DNA of 24,266 bases, taken from NCBI GenBank assembly GCA_002325825.1, contig DCSW01000015.1:1-24266 (forward strand), written 5' to 3'. The notes under the pieces were generated by a model that had not been told where the DNA came from, ran no database searches, and saw nothing but the letters and a program-made list of their open reading frames with translations. The DNA comes from Collimonas sp. UBA1456. Its GTDB lineage: Bacteria; Pseudomonadota; Gammaproteobacteria; Burkholderiales; Burkholderiaceae_D. Position numbers and translations under genes: made by a program. This document shows, in pieces, positions 15,428 through 22,680 of this stretch (position 1 is its first letter; every line of letters begins with the position of its first letter).

Positions 15428-16249
15428 TTATTTCTGACATTTTTTGCAATAAAACGTGGAGCGTTGCCTCTGTTTTATCTGAGTAATCAAGGTTCCACAG
15501 TTTCTGCAAGGAAACCCTGTACGACCATAGACGAAATAACTCTGTTGAAAATAGCCAGATTGGCCATTCACACCAACAAAATCGCGCAAAGTGCTACCGC
15601 CATTTTCAATTGCCGCAGCAAGAGTTATTCGAATGGCATCAACCAACAGCGCGTAACGTGCCAGGCTGATGCGATGCGCCGCAATTTTCGGATTGATGCC
15701 GGCCCGGAACAGGCTTTCCGATGCATAAATATTGCCGACCCCGACCACGATATCGCCAGCCAGCAGTACCTGCTTGATCGGCGCTGCGCGGTTACGGGTT
15801 TTTTGATACAAGATTTGCGCCGAAAAAACCTCTTCCAGCGGCTCCATCCCTAAGCCCGCCAGCAAGATATGCTGTTCCACCGGACCATCCTCAGCGGCAT
15901 GCCAAAGCACCGCGCCAAAGCGGCGCGGATCTGATAAGCGCAACAGCTGGCTGCCAACAGCCAGATCGAAATAATCATGCTTTTGGGGGGCGATGCCGCT
16001 GTCGAGAATTCGCAAATGACCAGACATGCCGAGATGGATGATCACAGTGCCATGATCGAAATGCAACAGCAGATATTTACCGCGCCGACCGATATCGCGT
16101 ATCGTGCGGCTCGCCAGCAGCGTCGGCAAATCCAGTGGAAACGGCCAGCGTAAACTTGTATGACGAAAGGTTACGGAAGTCACTGTGCGTCCCTCGAGGT
16201 GCGATGCGACACCGCGCCGGGTTACTTCTACTTCTGGGAGTTCTGGCAT
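15428..16249 (-). CDS. mutM: Formamidopyrimidine-DNA glycosylase MutM (Fpg)
   Basis: MutM excises 8-oxoguanine and formamidopyrimidines and cleaves the abasic site. The 273-residue protein starts MPELPEVE, giving the catalytic Pro2 and Glu3 (and Glu6) after Met removal. Lys58 lies in GRRGKYLL. The H2TH region reads IKQVLLAGDIVVGVGNIYASESLFRAGI. The C-terminal zinc finger has ligands CRNC and CKKC separated by 16 residues, with the conserved Gln-Arg-Ser-Thr-Phe-Tyr before the second pair. Everything expected of a working enzyme is present. Together with the intact mutY it keeps the GO repair system, so the G:C-to-A:T changes seen in pseudogenes here cannot be put down to loss of these two genes. 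Confidence 0.97.
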   Translation of the reverse strand: MPELPEVEVTRRGVASHLEGRTVTSVTFRHTSLRWPFPLDLPTLLASRTIRDIGRRGKYLLLHFDHGTVIIHLGMSGHLRILDSGIAPQKHDYFDLAVGSQLLRLSDPRRFGAVLWHAAEDGPVEQHILLAGLGMEPLEEVFSAQILYQKTRNRAAPIKQVLLAGDIVVGVGNIYASESLFRAGINPKIAAHRISLARYALLVDAIRITLAAAIENGGSTLRDFVGVNGQSGYFQQSYFVYGRTGFPCRNCGTLITQIKQRQRSTFYCKKCQK

Positions 16250-16498
16250 GATTCAAAGATAAATAATTGCGAGTCAGAGTGTAAAAGCCGCCGTAGGATA
16301 TGAGTAGGCATACTCACCTTAATTGAAAACGCTCAAAAAGCTTTTACACAATGTATTCTATCTGAGTCTTGAAACAAATCTCGAATCCACCACTGCGCAT
16401 TGCACTCCGGTTGAGCGTAAAATCAAGGTTAGTCTGAAAATTCGGAATCCACTTTGACGGCATCAATATAAGTGGCAACAATTTTCAGGGGAATGACC
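16250..16498. promoter_or_regulatory. Divergent promoter region, mutM / TPR lipoprotein
   Basis: The stretch separates two divergent genes and should hold both promoters. It is AT-rich. A short inverted repeat TGAGTA-GGCA-TACTCA lies at 16301-16316. TTGAAA followed 16-17 bases later by TACACA (about 16324-16351, plus strand) is a weak -35/-10 candidate. No clearly better promoter is seen. Confidence 0.25.
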
Positions 16499-16520
16499 AG
16501 GGATCTGTTTGCAGATCCCT
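16499..16520 (+). promoter_or_regulatory. 9-bp-stem hairpin just before the TPR gene start
   Basis: AGGGATCTG and CAGATCCCT form a perfect 9-bp stem with a TTTG loop. It ends 4 bases before the ATG at 16525, where the ribosome binding site should be. No purine-rich site lies between hairpin and start; the GGGGAA just upstream (about 16489-16494) would be 30 bases away. Either the hairpin limits translation or it is bypassed by a later start (for example the in-frame TTG before KKAFAIV). Confidence 0.5.
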
Positions 16521-16524
16521 ACAA

Positions 16525-18300
16525 ATGCTTACCAAGCCAGGATATCTCTTGAAAAAAGCCTTTGCCATTGTAACGCTCTCTTCCTTGTTGTCGGCTTGCG
16601 CCGGCGTAACGCCTGGCAGTGACGCCATCGATGCTGCGGCAGCGTCGACTACACTGGCTGTTGCGGCTAGCGGCGCAGATCAGCTGCCAGCGGTGCCGCT
16701 GACCAAGGAATTGATGTTCAAGATACTCAGTTCCGAGATCATATTTCAGAGCGGCAACTGGCAATCCGCCTACGTGACGCTGCTGGGAGCCGCCCAGCAG
16801 GCGCGCGACCCGCGTCTAGCGCGACGTGCCGCCGAAATGGCGCTGAGCGCCAAACAAGCCAACGAAGCGTTGGTCGCGATCCGTCTCTGGCGCGAACTAG
16901 CGCCGGAATCAGAAGAAGCCACCCAGTATTATCTCGGGTTCATCATGCTCAGCAACAACCTGGACGAAGCTCGGCCGATTCTTGATAAACGCCTGAAGGA
17001 CACGCCACCGCAAGCGCGCGGCGTCATGATGCTGCAAATTCAGAACCTGCTGGCGCGGGCGCAGGACAAAACCGGCGCGTTCATCTTGTTGGAGCAACTG
17101 GTGGCACCGTACATGTCGACATCGGAAGCCCATCTAGCGCTGGCGCAGGAAGCATTCAGTACCGGCAACAACATTCGGGCGCGCGAGGAAGCACAGATCG
17201 CACTGAATTTGAAACCAGATTCAGAACTGGCGATTTTGACCAGCGCCCAAGTGGCTGCCGACAATGGTGACGTTGAGCGCATCCTGACCGATTTCCTGAA
17301 CAAATATCCCGGCTCGCGCGAAGTACGCGTGGCCTATGCACGTACGCTGATCGATCAAAAACAATACGAAAGAGCGCGCAGCCAGTTTGAAATCCTGCTG
17401 AAAAGCGACAAACAGGATGCCCCCACGCTGCTGGCGCTCGGTCTGCTTAATGTGCAGATCGGCGACAGCAAGGCGGTCGAAAGTTACCTGACCGCATACC
17501 TTGATCAACTGCACCTGCATCCGGACGAATCGCGCGATACGACACAGGCACTGTTGATCCTGGCGCGGATCGCCGCCGATCGCAACGACACGGACACCGC
17601 ACTGAAATGGCTATCGCAAGTGGAGCAGGGCGACGCCTATCTAGATGCCCAGCTGCGCCGTGCGCAACTGCTTTCCAAACGCGGCGACATGGCTACAGCA
17701 CGCAAGGTGCTGGCTGACATTGAAACCAACGGCGATCGCGAAAAGACCCAGGTAGCCCAGGTCGAATCCCAATTGCTGCGCGACGCCAATCATCCGCAAG
17801 AGGCATTCAATGTCATCGAAATCGCACTCAAGGCTGATCCCAACAACGCCGACCTGCTGTACGACTACGCGATGACGGCAGAAAAGCTCAATAACCTGAG
17901 CACGATGGAAAGCACGTTGCGCAAGCTGATCAAGCTTGCGCCAGAAAACCAGCAGGCTTACAACGCTTTAGGCTACTCACTAGCCGATCGCAATATCCGC
18001 CTGCAGGAGGCTTTGATGCTGATCCAGAAAGCGCTGGCACTAGCACCGCACGACCCGTTCATCGTTGACAGCATGGGCTGGGTGCAATACCGGTTGGGTA
18101 ATCTGGATGAAGCGGAATCGCAGTTGCGCAATGCCTATGGATTGCTGCCCGATCCTGAGATCGGCGTGCATCTGGGCGAGGTCCTGTGGGCCAAGGGACA
18201 AAAGACCGCTGCGCAGAAATTCTGGCGAGAAGTGCAGTACAAGGATCCACAAAACGACAGCTTGAAAAGTACCCTGACACGGCTGGGGGCCAACCTATGA
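16525..18300 (+). CDS. Tetratricopeptide-repeat lipoprotein
   Basis: A 591-residue protein of the TPR family that sits before lolB in many betaproteobacteria. The N-terminus (MLTKPGYLLKKAFAIVTLSSLLSAC) is a lipoprotein signal with lipobox L22-S23-A24-Cys25. The rest is mostly helical repeats: AHLALAQEAFSTGNNIRAREEAQIALNL-like units through the middle, and clear C-terminal TPRs (NADLLYDYAMTAEKLNNLSTMESTL, NQQAYNALGYSLADRN and MGWVQYRLGNLDEAESQLRNAYG, GEVLWAKGQKTAAQKFWREV). It should be a membrane-anchored scaffold for protein contacts in the periplasm. Its stop overlaps the lolB start (ATGA, 18297-18300), so the two are translationally coupled, which suggests a shared role in envelope biogenesis. 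The exact function is not known. Confidence 0.9.
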   Translation: MLTKPGYLLKKAFAIVTLSSLLSACAGVTPGSDAIDAAAASTTLAVAASGADQLPAVPLTKELMFKILSSEIIFQSGNWQSAYVTLLGAAQQARDPRLARRAAEMALSAKQANEALVAIRLWRELAPESEEATQYYLGFIMLSNNLDEARPILDKRLKDTPPQARGVMMLQIQNLLARAQDKTGAFILLEQLVAPYMSTSEAHLALAQEAFSTGNNIRAREEAQIALNLKPDSELAILTSAQVAADNGDVERILTDFLNKYPGSREVRVAYARTLIDQKQYERARSQFEILLKSDKQDAPTLLALGLLNVQIGDSKAVESYLTAYLDQLHLHPDESRDTTQALLILARIAADRNDTDTALKWLSQVEQGDAYLDAQLRRAQLLSKRGDMATARKVLADIETNGDREKTQVAQVESQLLRDANHPQEAFNVIEIALKADPNNADLLYDYAMTAEKLNNLSTMESTLRKLIKLAPENQQAYNALGYSLADRNIRLQEALMLIQKALALAPHDPFIVDSMGWVQYRLGNLDEAESQLRNAYGLLPDPEIGVHLGEVLWAKGQKTAAQKFWREVQYKDPQNDSLKSTLTRLGANL

Positions 18301-18947
18301 TGTACCGCTCAAACATTACCGCGAGTCGCTTCGGATTAGTTTTCATGATGGCACTGGCGATCGGCGGTTGCAGCACCTTTCAGCAAACGGGCAATGGCGC
18401 CACGGTGACCAATGCCGTGAGCGGCGCCGCGCGACAGTACCATCAACTGATCGATGTCAGCGGTCGCTTGTCGGCACGCTATGAACAGAAGGGCAAGGAG
18501 CAGGCGATACACGGCAATTTCATCTGGTCACAAAACGCTACAGAGACTGTCGTAACGCTCCTATCTCCGCTCGGCCAAACCTTGGCCACCATCAATATCG
18601 GAGCCGACCAGGCAACCCTAGCGCAAGCAGGCCAGCCGATTCGCAGCGCCAGCAACGTCGATGCACTGACGATACAGACGCTGGGCTGGCCGCTGCCGAT
18701 CGCTGGCTTGAGCGACTGGCTGCAAGGCTTCGGTCGCAACGCCGCAGGCCAATGCTTCGTCGCCACACCGGCTACCGATACGTATAATGTCTCTACGACC
18801 GACAACTGGCGTGTCCAGTACACCAACTGGCAAATTCAAAGCGATGCCGCCGATAGTTATCCGAAACTCATCGACCTGGCGCGCGATGCCACCCAAGTCG
18901 GCAACGTTGCCATTCGCATCGTCATCGATAGCCGCCAACCACGTTAA
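18297..18947 (+). CDS. lolB: Outer-membrane lipoprotein receptor LolB
   Basis: LolB takes lipoproteins from periplasmic LolA and inserts them in the outer membrane. From the ATG at 18297 the product is 216 residues with a lipoprotein signal (FGLVFMMALAIGGC, Cys25). The mature part shows the family's start YHQLIDVSGRLSARYEQKGKE, the strand FIWSQNATETVVTLLSPLGQTLATI, GWPLPIAGLSDWLQGF, and NWRVQYTNWQ, followed by a typical PKLIDLAR strand and VAIRIVIDSRQP terminus. The start is set by the overlap with the TPR gene stop; a further in-frame ATG follows directly at 18300. A longer open frame back to 18186 lies inside the TPR gene and would bury the signal peptide, so it was rejected. ispE follows 6 bases downstream. 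Confidence 0.93.
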   Translation: MMYRSNITASRFGLVFMMALAIGGCSTFQQTGNGATVTNAVSGAARQYHQLIDVSGRLSARYEQKGKEQAIHGNFIWSQNATETVVTLLSPLGQTLATINIGADQATLAQAGQPIRSASNVDALTIQTLGWPLPIAGLSDWLQGFGRNAAGQCFVATPATDTYNVSTTDNWRVQYTNWQIQSDAADSYPKLIDLARDATQVGNVAIRIVIDSRQPR

Positions 18948-18953
18948 TTTGCC

Positions 18954-19835
18954 ATGATTCGCACGCTGCACAACTGTCCGGCCCCAGCCAAACTGAATTT
19001 ATTCCTGCACGTTACCCGACGCCGTCCCGACGGCTACCATCTGTTGCAAACCGTATTCCAACTGATCGATTTCAAGGACATGCTGCATTTCGAGGTGCGC
19101 GACGACGGGCTGATCCGACGTAGCACCGATATTCCTGGCGTGCCGGAACAGAACGACCTGATCGTGCGCGCCGCCAAATTGCTGCAATCGGCAATACAGG
19201 CCAAAGGTGAGATCGCCTCAGATCGACTCGGCTCGAATATTTCTATCGAAAAGAATTTGCCGATGGGCGGCGGCCTGGGCGGCGGCTCATCCGATGCGGC
19301 CACCACACTGATGGCGCTGAACCATCTGTGGCAAGGCGGATTGTCACGCGAGGAATTGATGATTTTGGGGCTGCAACTCGGTGCCGATGTACCATTTTTC
19401 CTGTTCGGCCGGAATGCATTTGCAGAAGGAGTAGGGGAATCACTGCAAAAGCTTGACACCCCCGCCCTATGGTTCGTTATAATTGATCCTGGCGTAGCAA
19501 TTCCGACAGAAATAATTTTTTCATCATCAGAATTGACAAGGAATACGAAACCAATAATAATAACGGAAATTGCGATGTCTGGCAATAATCTGTTCGGAAA
19601 GAACGATTTGGAACCCGTAGCTACCAAGCAATTCCCCATAATTGCTAACGCCATAAAATGGCTTAGCAATTATGGGGATGCCAGGATGACAGGATCAGGT
19701 TCTTGTGTTTTTTGTGGATTTTTGCAAGAAAAACAAGCTGATGAAACGCTAAAGTTAGTACCGAGTCACTGGAAAGCATGGAAAGCCAACGCTATGCAGG
19801 AACACCCGCTGGTAAATTTTTTGGATCGAGAATAG
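18954..19835 (+). CDS. ispE: 4-diphosphocytidyl-2-C-methyl-D-erythritol kinase IspE
   Basis: IspE phosphorylates CDP-methylerythritol in the MEP pathway to isoprenoids. The 293-residue protein has CPAPAKLNLFLHVTRRRPDGYHLLQT, the GHMP-kinase ATP loop LPMGGGLGGGSSDAATTL, LGADVPFFLFGRNAFAEGVGE and, near the C-terminus, YGDARMTGSGSCVFCGF. All motifs are intact. From about 19480 the base composition changes abruptly: the last third is AT-rich (SSSELTRNTKPIIITEI, KQFPIIANAIKWLSNYG) while the first part resembles the neighbours. It contains two promoter-like sites and a 44-base palindrome. This could reflect local recombination with a foreign allele or selection for a promoter serving the downstream tRNA. 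It is the third gene of the TPR-lolB-ispE unit. Confidence 0.95.
   Translation: MIRTLHNCPAPAKLNLFLHVTRRRPDGYHLLQTVFQLIDFKDMLHFEVRDDGLIRRSTDIPGVPEQNDLIVRAAKLLQSAIQAKGEIASDRLGSNISIEKNLPMGGGLGGGSSDAATTLMALNHLWQGGLSREELMILGLQLGADVPFFLFGRNAFAEGVGESLQKLDTPALWFVIIDPGVAIPTEIIFSSSELTRNTKPIIITEIAMSGNNLFGKNDLEPVATKQFPIIANAIKWLSNYGDARMTGSGSCVFCGFLQEKQADETLKLVPSHWKAWKANAMQEHPLVNFLDRE
19453..19483 (+). promoter_or_regulatory. Promoter-like site 1 inside ispE (exact TTGACA and TATAAT)
   Basis: TTGACA at 19453-19458 and TATAAT at 19478-19483, both perfect consensus hexamers, separated by 19 bases (one or two longer than ideal). It reads toward tRNA-Gln and prs. The same bases encode KLDTPALWFVII of IspE, so it may be chance, but no promoter is visible between ispE and the tRNA. 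Confidence 0.45.
19533..19561 (+). promoter_or_regulatory. Promoter-like site 2 inside ispE
   Basis: TTGACA at 19533-19538 and AATAAT at 19556-19561 with a 17-base spacer, inside the AT-rich part of ispE. Hexamer quality and spacing are those of a good sigma-70 promoter. It would transcribe the tRNA-Gln gene, about 360 bases downstream, and perhaps prs. Confidence 0.45.
19634..19677. repeat. 44-base near-perfect palindrome within ispE
   Basis: CCCCATAATTGCTAA (19634-19648) is the exact reverse complement of TTAGCAATTATGGGG (19663-19677), and the inner bases GCCAT/ATGGC pair again around a three-A loop, leaving one unpaired C. The stem is thus 15 + 5 bp. It lies in frame in ispE and encodes FPIIANAIKWLSNYGD. 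A structure this strong is unusual in a coding region. Confidence 0.9.
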
Positions 19836-19921
19836 TATTGTATTAGAGAATACGGTTTAGAATCAGATTCAAGTGCAGCAAGTAGTGTCAGCGCAGTTTT
19901 ATGGTAAACAACAATTTGCCT

Positions 19922-19995
19922 AGGGGAATCGCCAAGCTGGTTAAGGCACTGGATTTTGATTCCAGCATTCCAAGGTTCGAATCCTTGTTCCCCTG
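19922..19995 (+). tRNA. tRNA-Gln (anticodon TTG)
   Basis: A complete 74-base cloverleaf: acceptor AGGGGAA/TTCCCCT, D stem GCC/GGC, anticodon stem CTGGA/TCCAG with loop TTTTGAT (anticodon TTG, reads CAA and probably CAG), T stem CAAGG/CCTTG with loop TTCGAAT, discriminator G. CCA is not fully encoded (GCCCTT follows). The position between ispE and prs is normal for Burkholderiales. The first acceptor pair is A1-T72, whereas bacterial tRNA-Gln usually has U1-A72, which GlnRS uses as a recognition element. Confidence 0.96.
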
Positions 19996-20087
19996 CCCTT
20001 AAACAAGGCAATAATCCCCAGAAACAAGTAGCACCAGAGTTCCAGATAGACCAAGACGCATCGAAACACAGCACACAGCGAAAGCAT

Positions 20088-20141
20088 AAGCCGCCAACGC
20101 AAGACTGCAACGGTCTTTCATTGGCGGCTTCTTAACTTTTT
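20088..20141 (+). terminator. Intrinsic terminator or attenuator between tRNA-Gln and prs
   Basis: AAGCCGCCAA (20088-20097) pairs with TTGGCGGCTT (20121-20130), a perfect 10-bp stem. Inside it AAGAC/GTCTT (20101-20105 and about 20113-20117) form a second stem. CTTAAC and a run of five T (about 20137-20141) follow. It ends tRNA transcription; since it is 24 bases before the prs start and no promoter lies between, it may also attenuate prs. Confidence 0.65.
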
Positions 20142-20164
20142 AACGACAGTATCCAGAGATCTCC

Positions 20165-21115
20165 ATGGCAAACGAAAACCTGATGGTTTTTACCGGCAAC
20201 GCAAACCCCGAACTAGCTATTGGGGTTGCCAAGCAACTCGGTATCCCGCTAGGTAAAGCCAACGTGACCAGGTTCTCCGACGGAGAAGTTATGGTCCAGA
20301 TCAATGAGAACGTACGTGGCAAAGACGTATTCATGCTGCAATCGACTTGTGCACCAACCAATGACAACCTGATGGAAATCATGTTGATGGTCGATGCGCT
20401 GAAACGTGCCTCGGCCGGCCGGATTACCGCTGCGATTCCATACTATGGCTACGCACGGCAAGACCGCCGCCCACGCTCGGCGCGGGTTGCGATTTCGGCT
20501 AAGGTAGTGGCTAACATGCTGCAAGAAGCCGGTGTCGAACGCGTCATCATCATGGATTTACACGCTGACCAGATTCAAGGTTTCTTTGATATTCCGGTAG
20601 ATAACATCTACGCATCGCCGATTCTGCTGAGCGACTTGGTAAGCAAGAACTACGACGATCTGCTGGTTGTCTCACCGGACGTCGGCGGTGTGGTTCGTGC
20701 CCGCGCATTGGCAAAACGCCTGAACTGCGACCTGGCGATCATCGACAAGCGGCGTCCGAAGACGAATGTGTCGGAAGTCATGAATATCATCGGTGAAGTC
20801 GAAGGCCGTAACTGTGTAATCATGGATGATATGGTCGATACCGCCGGCACGCTTACCAAGGCCGCGGAGGCATTGAAAGAGCGCGGCACCAAAAAAGTGG
20901 TTGCTTACTGTACGCATCCGATTTTGTCCGGTCCGGCCCTACAGCGCATCGTCAATTCGCCGCTGGATGAACTGGTGGTGGTTGACACCATTCCGCTGTC
21001 GGCGGAAGCCAAGGCTTGCGGCAAGATCCGCCAATTATCTTGTGCTGGATTGTTGGCCGAAACATTCAAGCGTATTACCAAGTGTGACTCGGTGATGTCA
21101 CTGTTTGCCGAGTAA
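20165..21115 (+). CDS. prs: Ribose-phosphate pyrophosphokinase
   Basis: Prs makes PRPP from ribose 5-phosphate and ATP for nucleotide, His, Trp and NAD synthesis. The 316-residue protein is typical of class I enzymes: FTGNANPELAIGVAKQLG at the start, RFSDGEVMVQINENVRG (flexible loop region), PYYGYARQDRRPRSARVAISAK (ATP site), VIIMDLHADQIQGFFDIPVDN (metal/ATP binding), and the PRPP-binding loop CVIMDDMVDTAGTLTKAAE. The C-terminus EKHSSVL-type helix is represented by LLAETFKRITKCDSVMSLF. No lesions. It is preceded by the hairpin at 20088-20130 and followed after 178 bases by rplY. Confidence 0.97.
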   Translation: MANENLMVFTGNANPELAIGVAKQLGIPLGKANVTRFSDGEVMVQINENVRGKDVFMLQSTCAPTNDNLMEIMLMVDALKRASAGRITAAIPYYGYARQDRRPRSARVAISAKVVANMLQEAGVERVIIMDLHADQIQGFFDIPVDNIYASPILLSDLVSKNYDDLLVVSPDVGGVVRARALAKRLNCDLAIIDKRRPKTNVSEVMNIIGEVEGRNCVIMDDMVDTAGTLTKAAEALKERGTKKVVAYCTHPILSGPALQRIVNSPLDELVVVDTIPLSAEAKACGKIRQLSCAGLLAETFKRITKCDSVMSLFAE

Positions 21116-21169
21116 TTGTTGTTCTATATAGTTGAACTGTTTTATTTAGTCAGTTGATGGCAAAGTCGC

Positions 21170-21274
21170 ACGGATAGTGTAATCCGTCGCTCTGAGGCGA
21201 CTCACAAACTCTGTCCCGCAATTATTTTGAACCCTCTGGTCGCGGAGGATTTTTACCACCGGACTTCTATCCGG
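21170..21274 (+). promoter_or_regulatory. Structured 5' leader of rplY
   Basis: The leader holds three short hairpins: ACGGAT/ATCCGT (21170-21175, 21182-21187), GTCGC/GCGAC (21186-21190, 21197-21201) and CCGGA/TCCGG (21259-21263, 21270-21274). The first two share bases 21186-21187 and so cannot both close fully. The third lies 9 bases before the GGAG ribosome binding site (21283-21286). Autogenous control by bL25 is possible but unproven. Confidence 0.35.
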
Positions 21275-21293
21275 CACACAATGGAGCTTCAAA

Positions 21294-21887
21294 ATGAAAG
21301 TAATCGCATTTATACGCAAAGAGCAGGGGACCGGAGCGAGCCGCCGCCTGCGCAATGCTGGCCAAACACCAGGTATCGTTTATGGTGGATCGGACGCGCC
21401 GGTCAATATCTCGCTTGACCATAATGCGCTGTACCACGCGCTGAAAAAAGAAACTTTCCACTCTTCGATTCTCGATCTCGAAATCGACGGCAAGGTACAG
21501 AAAGTTCTGCTGCGCGACTTTCAAGTCCACGCATACAAGCAATTGATCCTGCACGTTGACTTCCAGCGCGTCGATGCTAAACAGACTATCCACGTTAAAG
21601 TACCTCTGCACTTCATCAATGCAGAAATCGCTCCTGCAGTGAAGCTGTCCGGCGCCATCATCAGCCACATTTTGACCGAACTGGATATTTCCTGTCTGCC
21701 AGACGACCTGCCAGAGTTCGTCGAAGTTGATCTGACCAGCATCGAAGTCGGTCACTCGATCCACTTAGCTGACCTCAAGCTGCCGAAGGGCGTTGTCGCT
21801 GTGTCTCAAGAGAACCTGACGATCGCTACTGCGTCGATCCCAGCCGGTAAAGTTGAAGCTGACGCTGACGCTATCGACACGAAGTAA
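21294..21887 (+). CDS. rplY: 50S ribosomal protein bL25 (L25/CTC long form)
   Basis: bL25 binds 5S rRNA in the large subunit. The 197-residue length is that of the CTC-type two-domain form rather than the 94-residue E. coli form. The N-terminal 5S-binding domain shows IRKEQGTGASRRLRNAGQTPGIVYGG, ALYHALKKETFHSSILDLEI and VLLRDFQVHAYKQLILHVDFQRV; the C-terminal beta domain has VKVPLHFINAEIAPAVK and LPEFVEVDLTSIEVGHSIHLADLKLP. It has a GGAG ribosome binding site at good spacing and ends in a strong terminator. It is placed between prs and pth, as is usual in this order. Confidence 0.97.
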   Translation: MKVIAFIRKEQGTGASRRLRNAGQTPGIVYGGSDAPVNISLDHNALYHALKKETFHSSILDLEIDGKVQKVLLRDFQVHAYKQLILHVDFQRVDAKQTIHVKVPLHFINAEIAPAVKLSGAIISHILTELDISCLPDDLPEFVEVDLTSIEVGHSIHLADLKLPKGVVAVSQENLTIATASIPAGKVEADADAIDTK

Positions 21888-21925
21888 TTCATCGTCGTAT
21901 TTTGCCGGATCTTATACTGGCCGAG

Positions 21926-21953
21926 AAACCCGCCATTCATAGCGGGTTTTTTA
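21926..21953 (+). terminator. Strong intrinsic terminator after rplY
   Basis: AAACCCGC (21926-21933) pairs with GCGGGTTT (21942-21949) around an 8-base loop, and the T-run continues TTTA. GC-rich stem plus T-tract is the classic form. It separates rplY from pth. Confidence 0.9.
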
Positions 21954-22092
21954 TTGGCGGTGATGTACTCGACACGAATACCCGCTGATTGGACGGCAGC
22001 ATGTAATATCCACGATAATCGGCGCTGTTGCTGGATCAGTTTGAAACAAGGCATGCCCCGCCCTGCCTCCTCGGAGAAAAATAGAAAACACC

Positions 22093-22680
22093 ATGTCCAT
22101 CCGCCTCATCGTCGGCCTTGGTAATCCTGGCCTGGAATACGAACAGACGCGCCACAATGCCGGCTTCTGGCTGGTCGACAATCTGTCCAGCGATCTCGGT
22201 CGCAACCTGGTGCGGGAATCCCGCTTCAACGCGTTCGCCGCCAAGGCCAGCATCGCAGAACAGGAAGTATGGTTGCTGGAACCGCAAACTTTCATGAACC
22301 GCTCCGGCCAATCGGTAGGAGCCATCGCGCGCTTCTACAAGATCGCTGCTGATGAGATCCTGGTGGTGCATGACGAGCTCCATCTGCCGCCCGGCAGTGC
22401 TAGGCTGAGAAAAGGCGGTTCATCGGGTGGTCACAACGGTTTGAAAGACATTACGGCAGCTCTTGGCGCCCAGGATTACTGGCGCCTGCGGCTCGGTATC
22501 GGCCATCCACGCACATTGAACCTGCAACAGGTCGTGGCTGATTTCGTATTGCATTGCCCGCGCAAAGATGAACAAAAGTTGATCGACAACGCGATTTCTG
22601 CCAGCTTGCAGATCATCCCCGCGCTGTGCCAAGGAAAATTCGAAGCGGCGACAATGCAATTGCATATCATAGCCAAGTAA
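22093..22680 (+). CDS. pth: Peptidyl-tRNA hydrolase
   Basis: Pth releases tRNA from peptidyl-tRNA that drops off ribosomes; it is essential. The 195-residue protein starts IRLIVGLGNPGLEYEQTRHN: Asn11 and the catalytic His21 are present. FMNRSGQ gives Asn69, HDEL gives Asp94 and GGHNGLKD gives Asn115, matching Asn10, His20, Asn68, Asp93 and Asn114 of E. coli. The loop normally HDELDLPPG reads HDELHLPPG and GHPG reads GHPR, both outside the catalytic set. A purine-rich GGAG (about 22075) lies far from the ATG, so the ribosome binding site is weak. No terminator hairpin of quality follows; TCAGC-GAC-GCTGA-GTTTT at 22703-22720 is a weak candidate. Confidence 0.96.
   Translation: MSIRLIVGLGNPGLEYEQTRHNAGFWLVDNLSSDLGRNLVRESRFNAFAAKASIAEQEVWLLEPQTFMNRSGQSVGAIARFYKIAADEILVVHDELHLPPGSARLRKGGSSGGHNGLKDITAALGAQDYWRLRLGIGHPRTLNLQQVVADFVLHCPRKDEQKLIDNAISASLQIIPALCQGKFEAATMQLHIIAK

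Noticed and set aside
18186..18296. Longer LolB start
   Set aside because: It lies inside the TPR gene and places the lipoprotein signal in mid-protein; the ATGA overlap at 18297 is the natural start.
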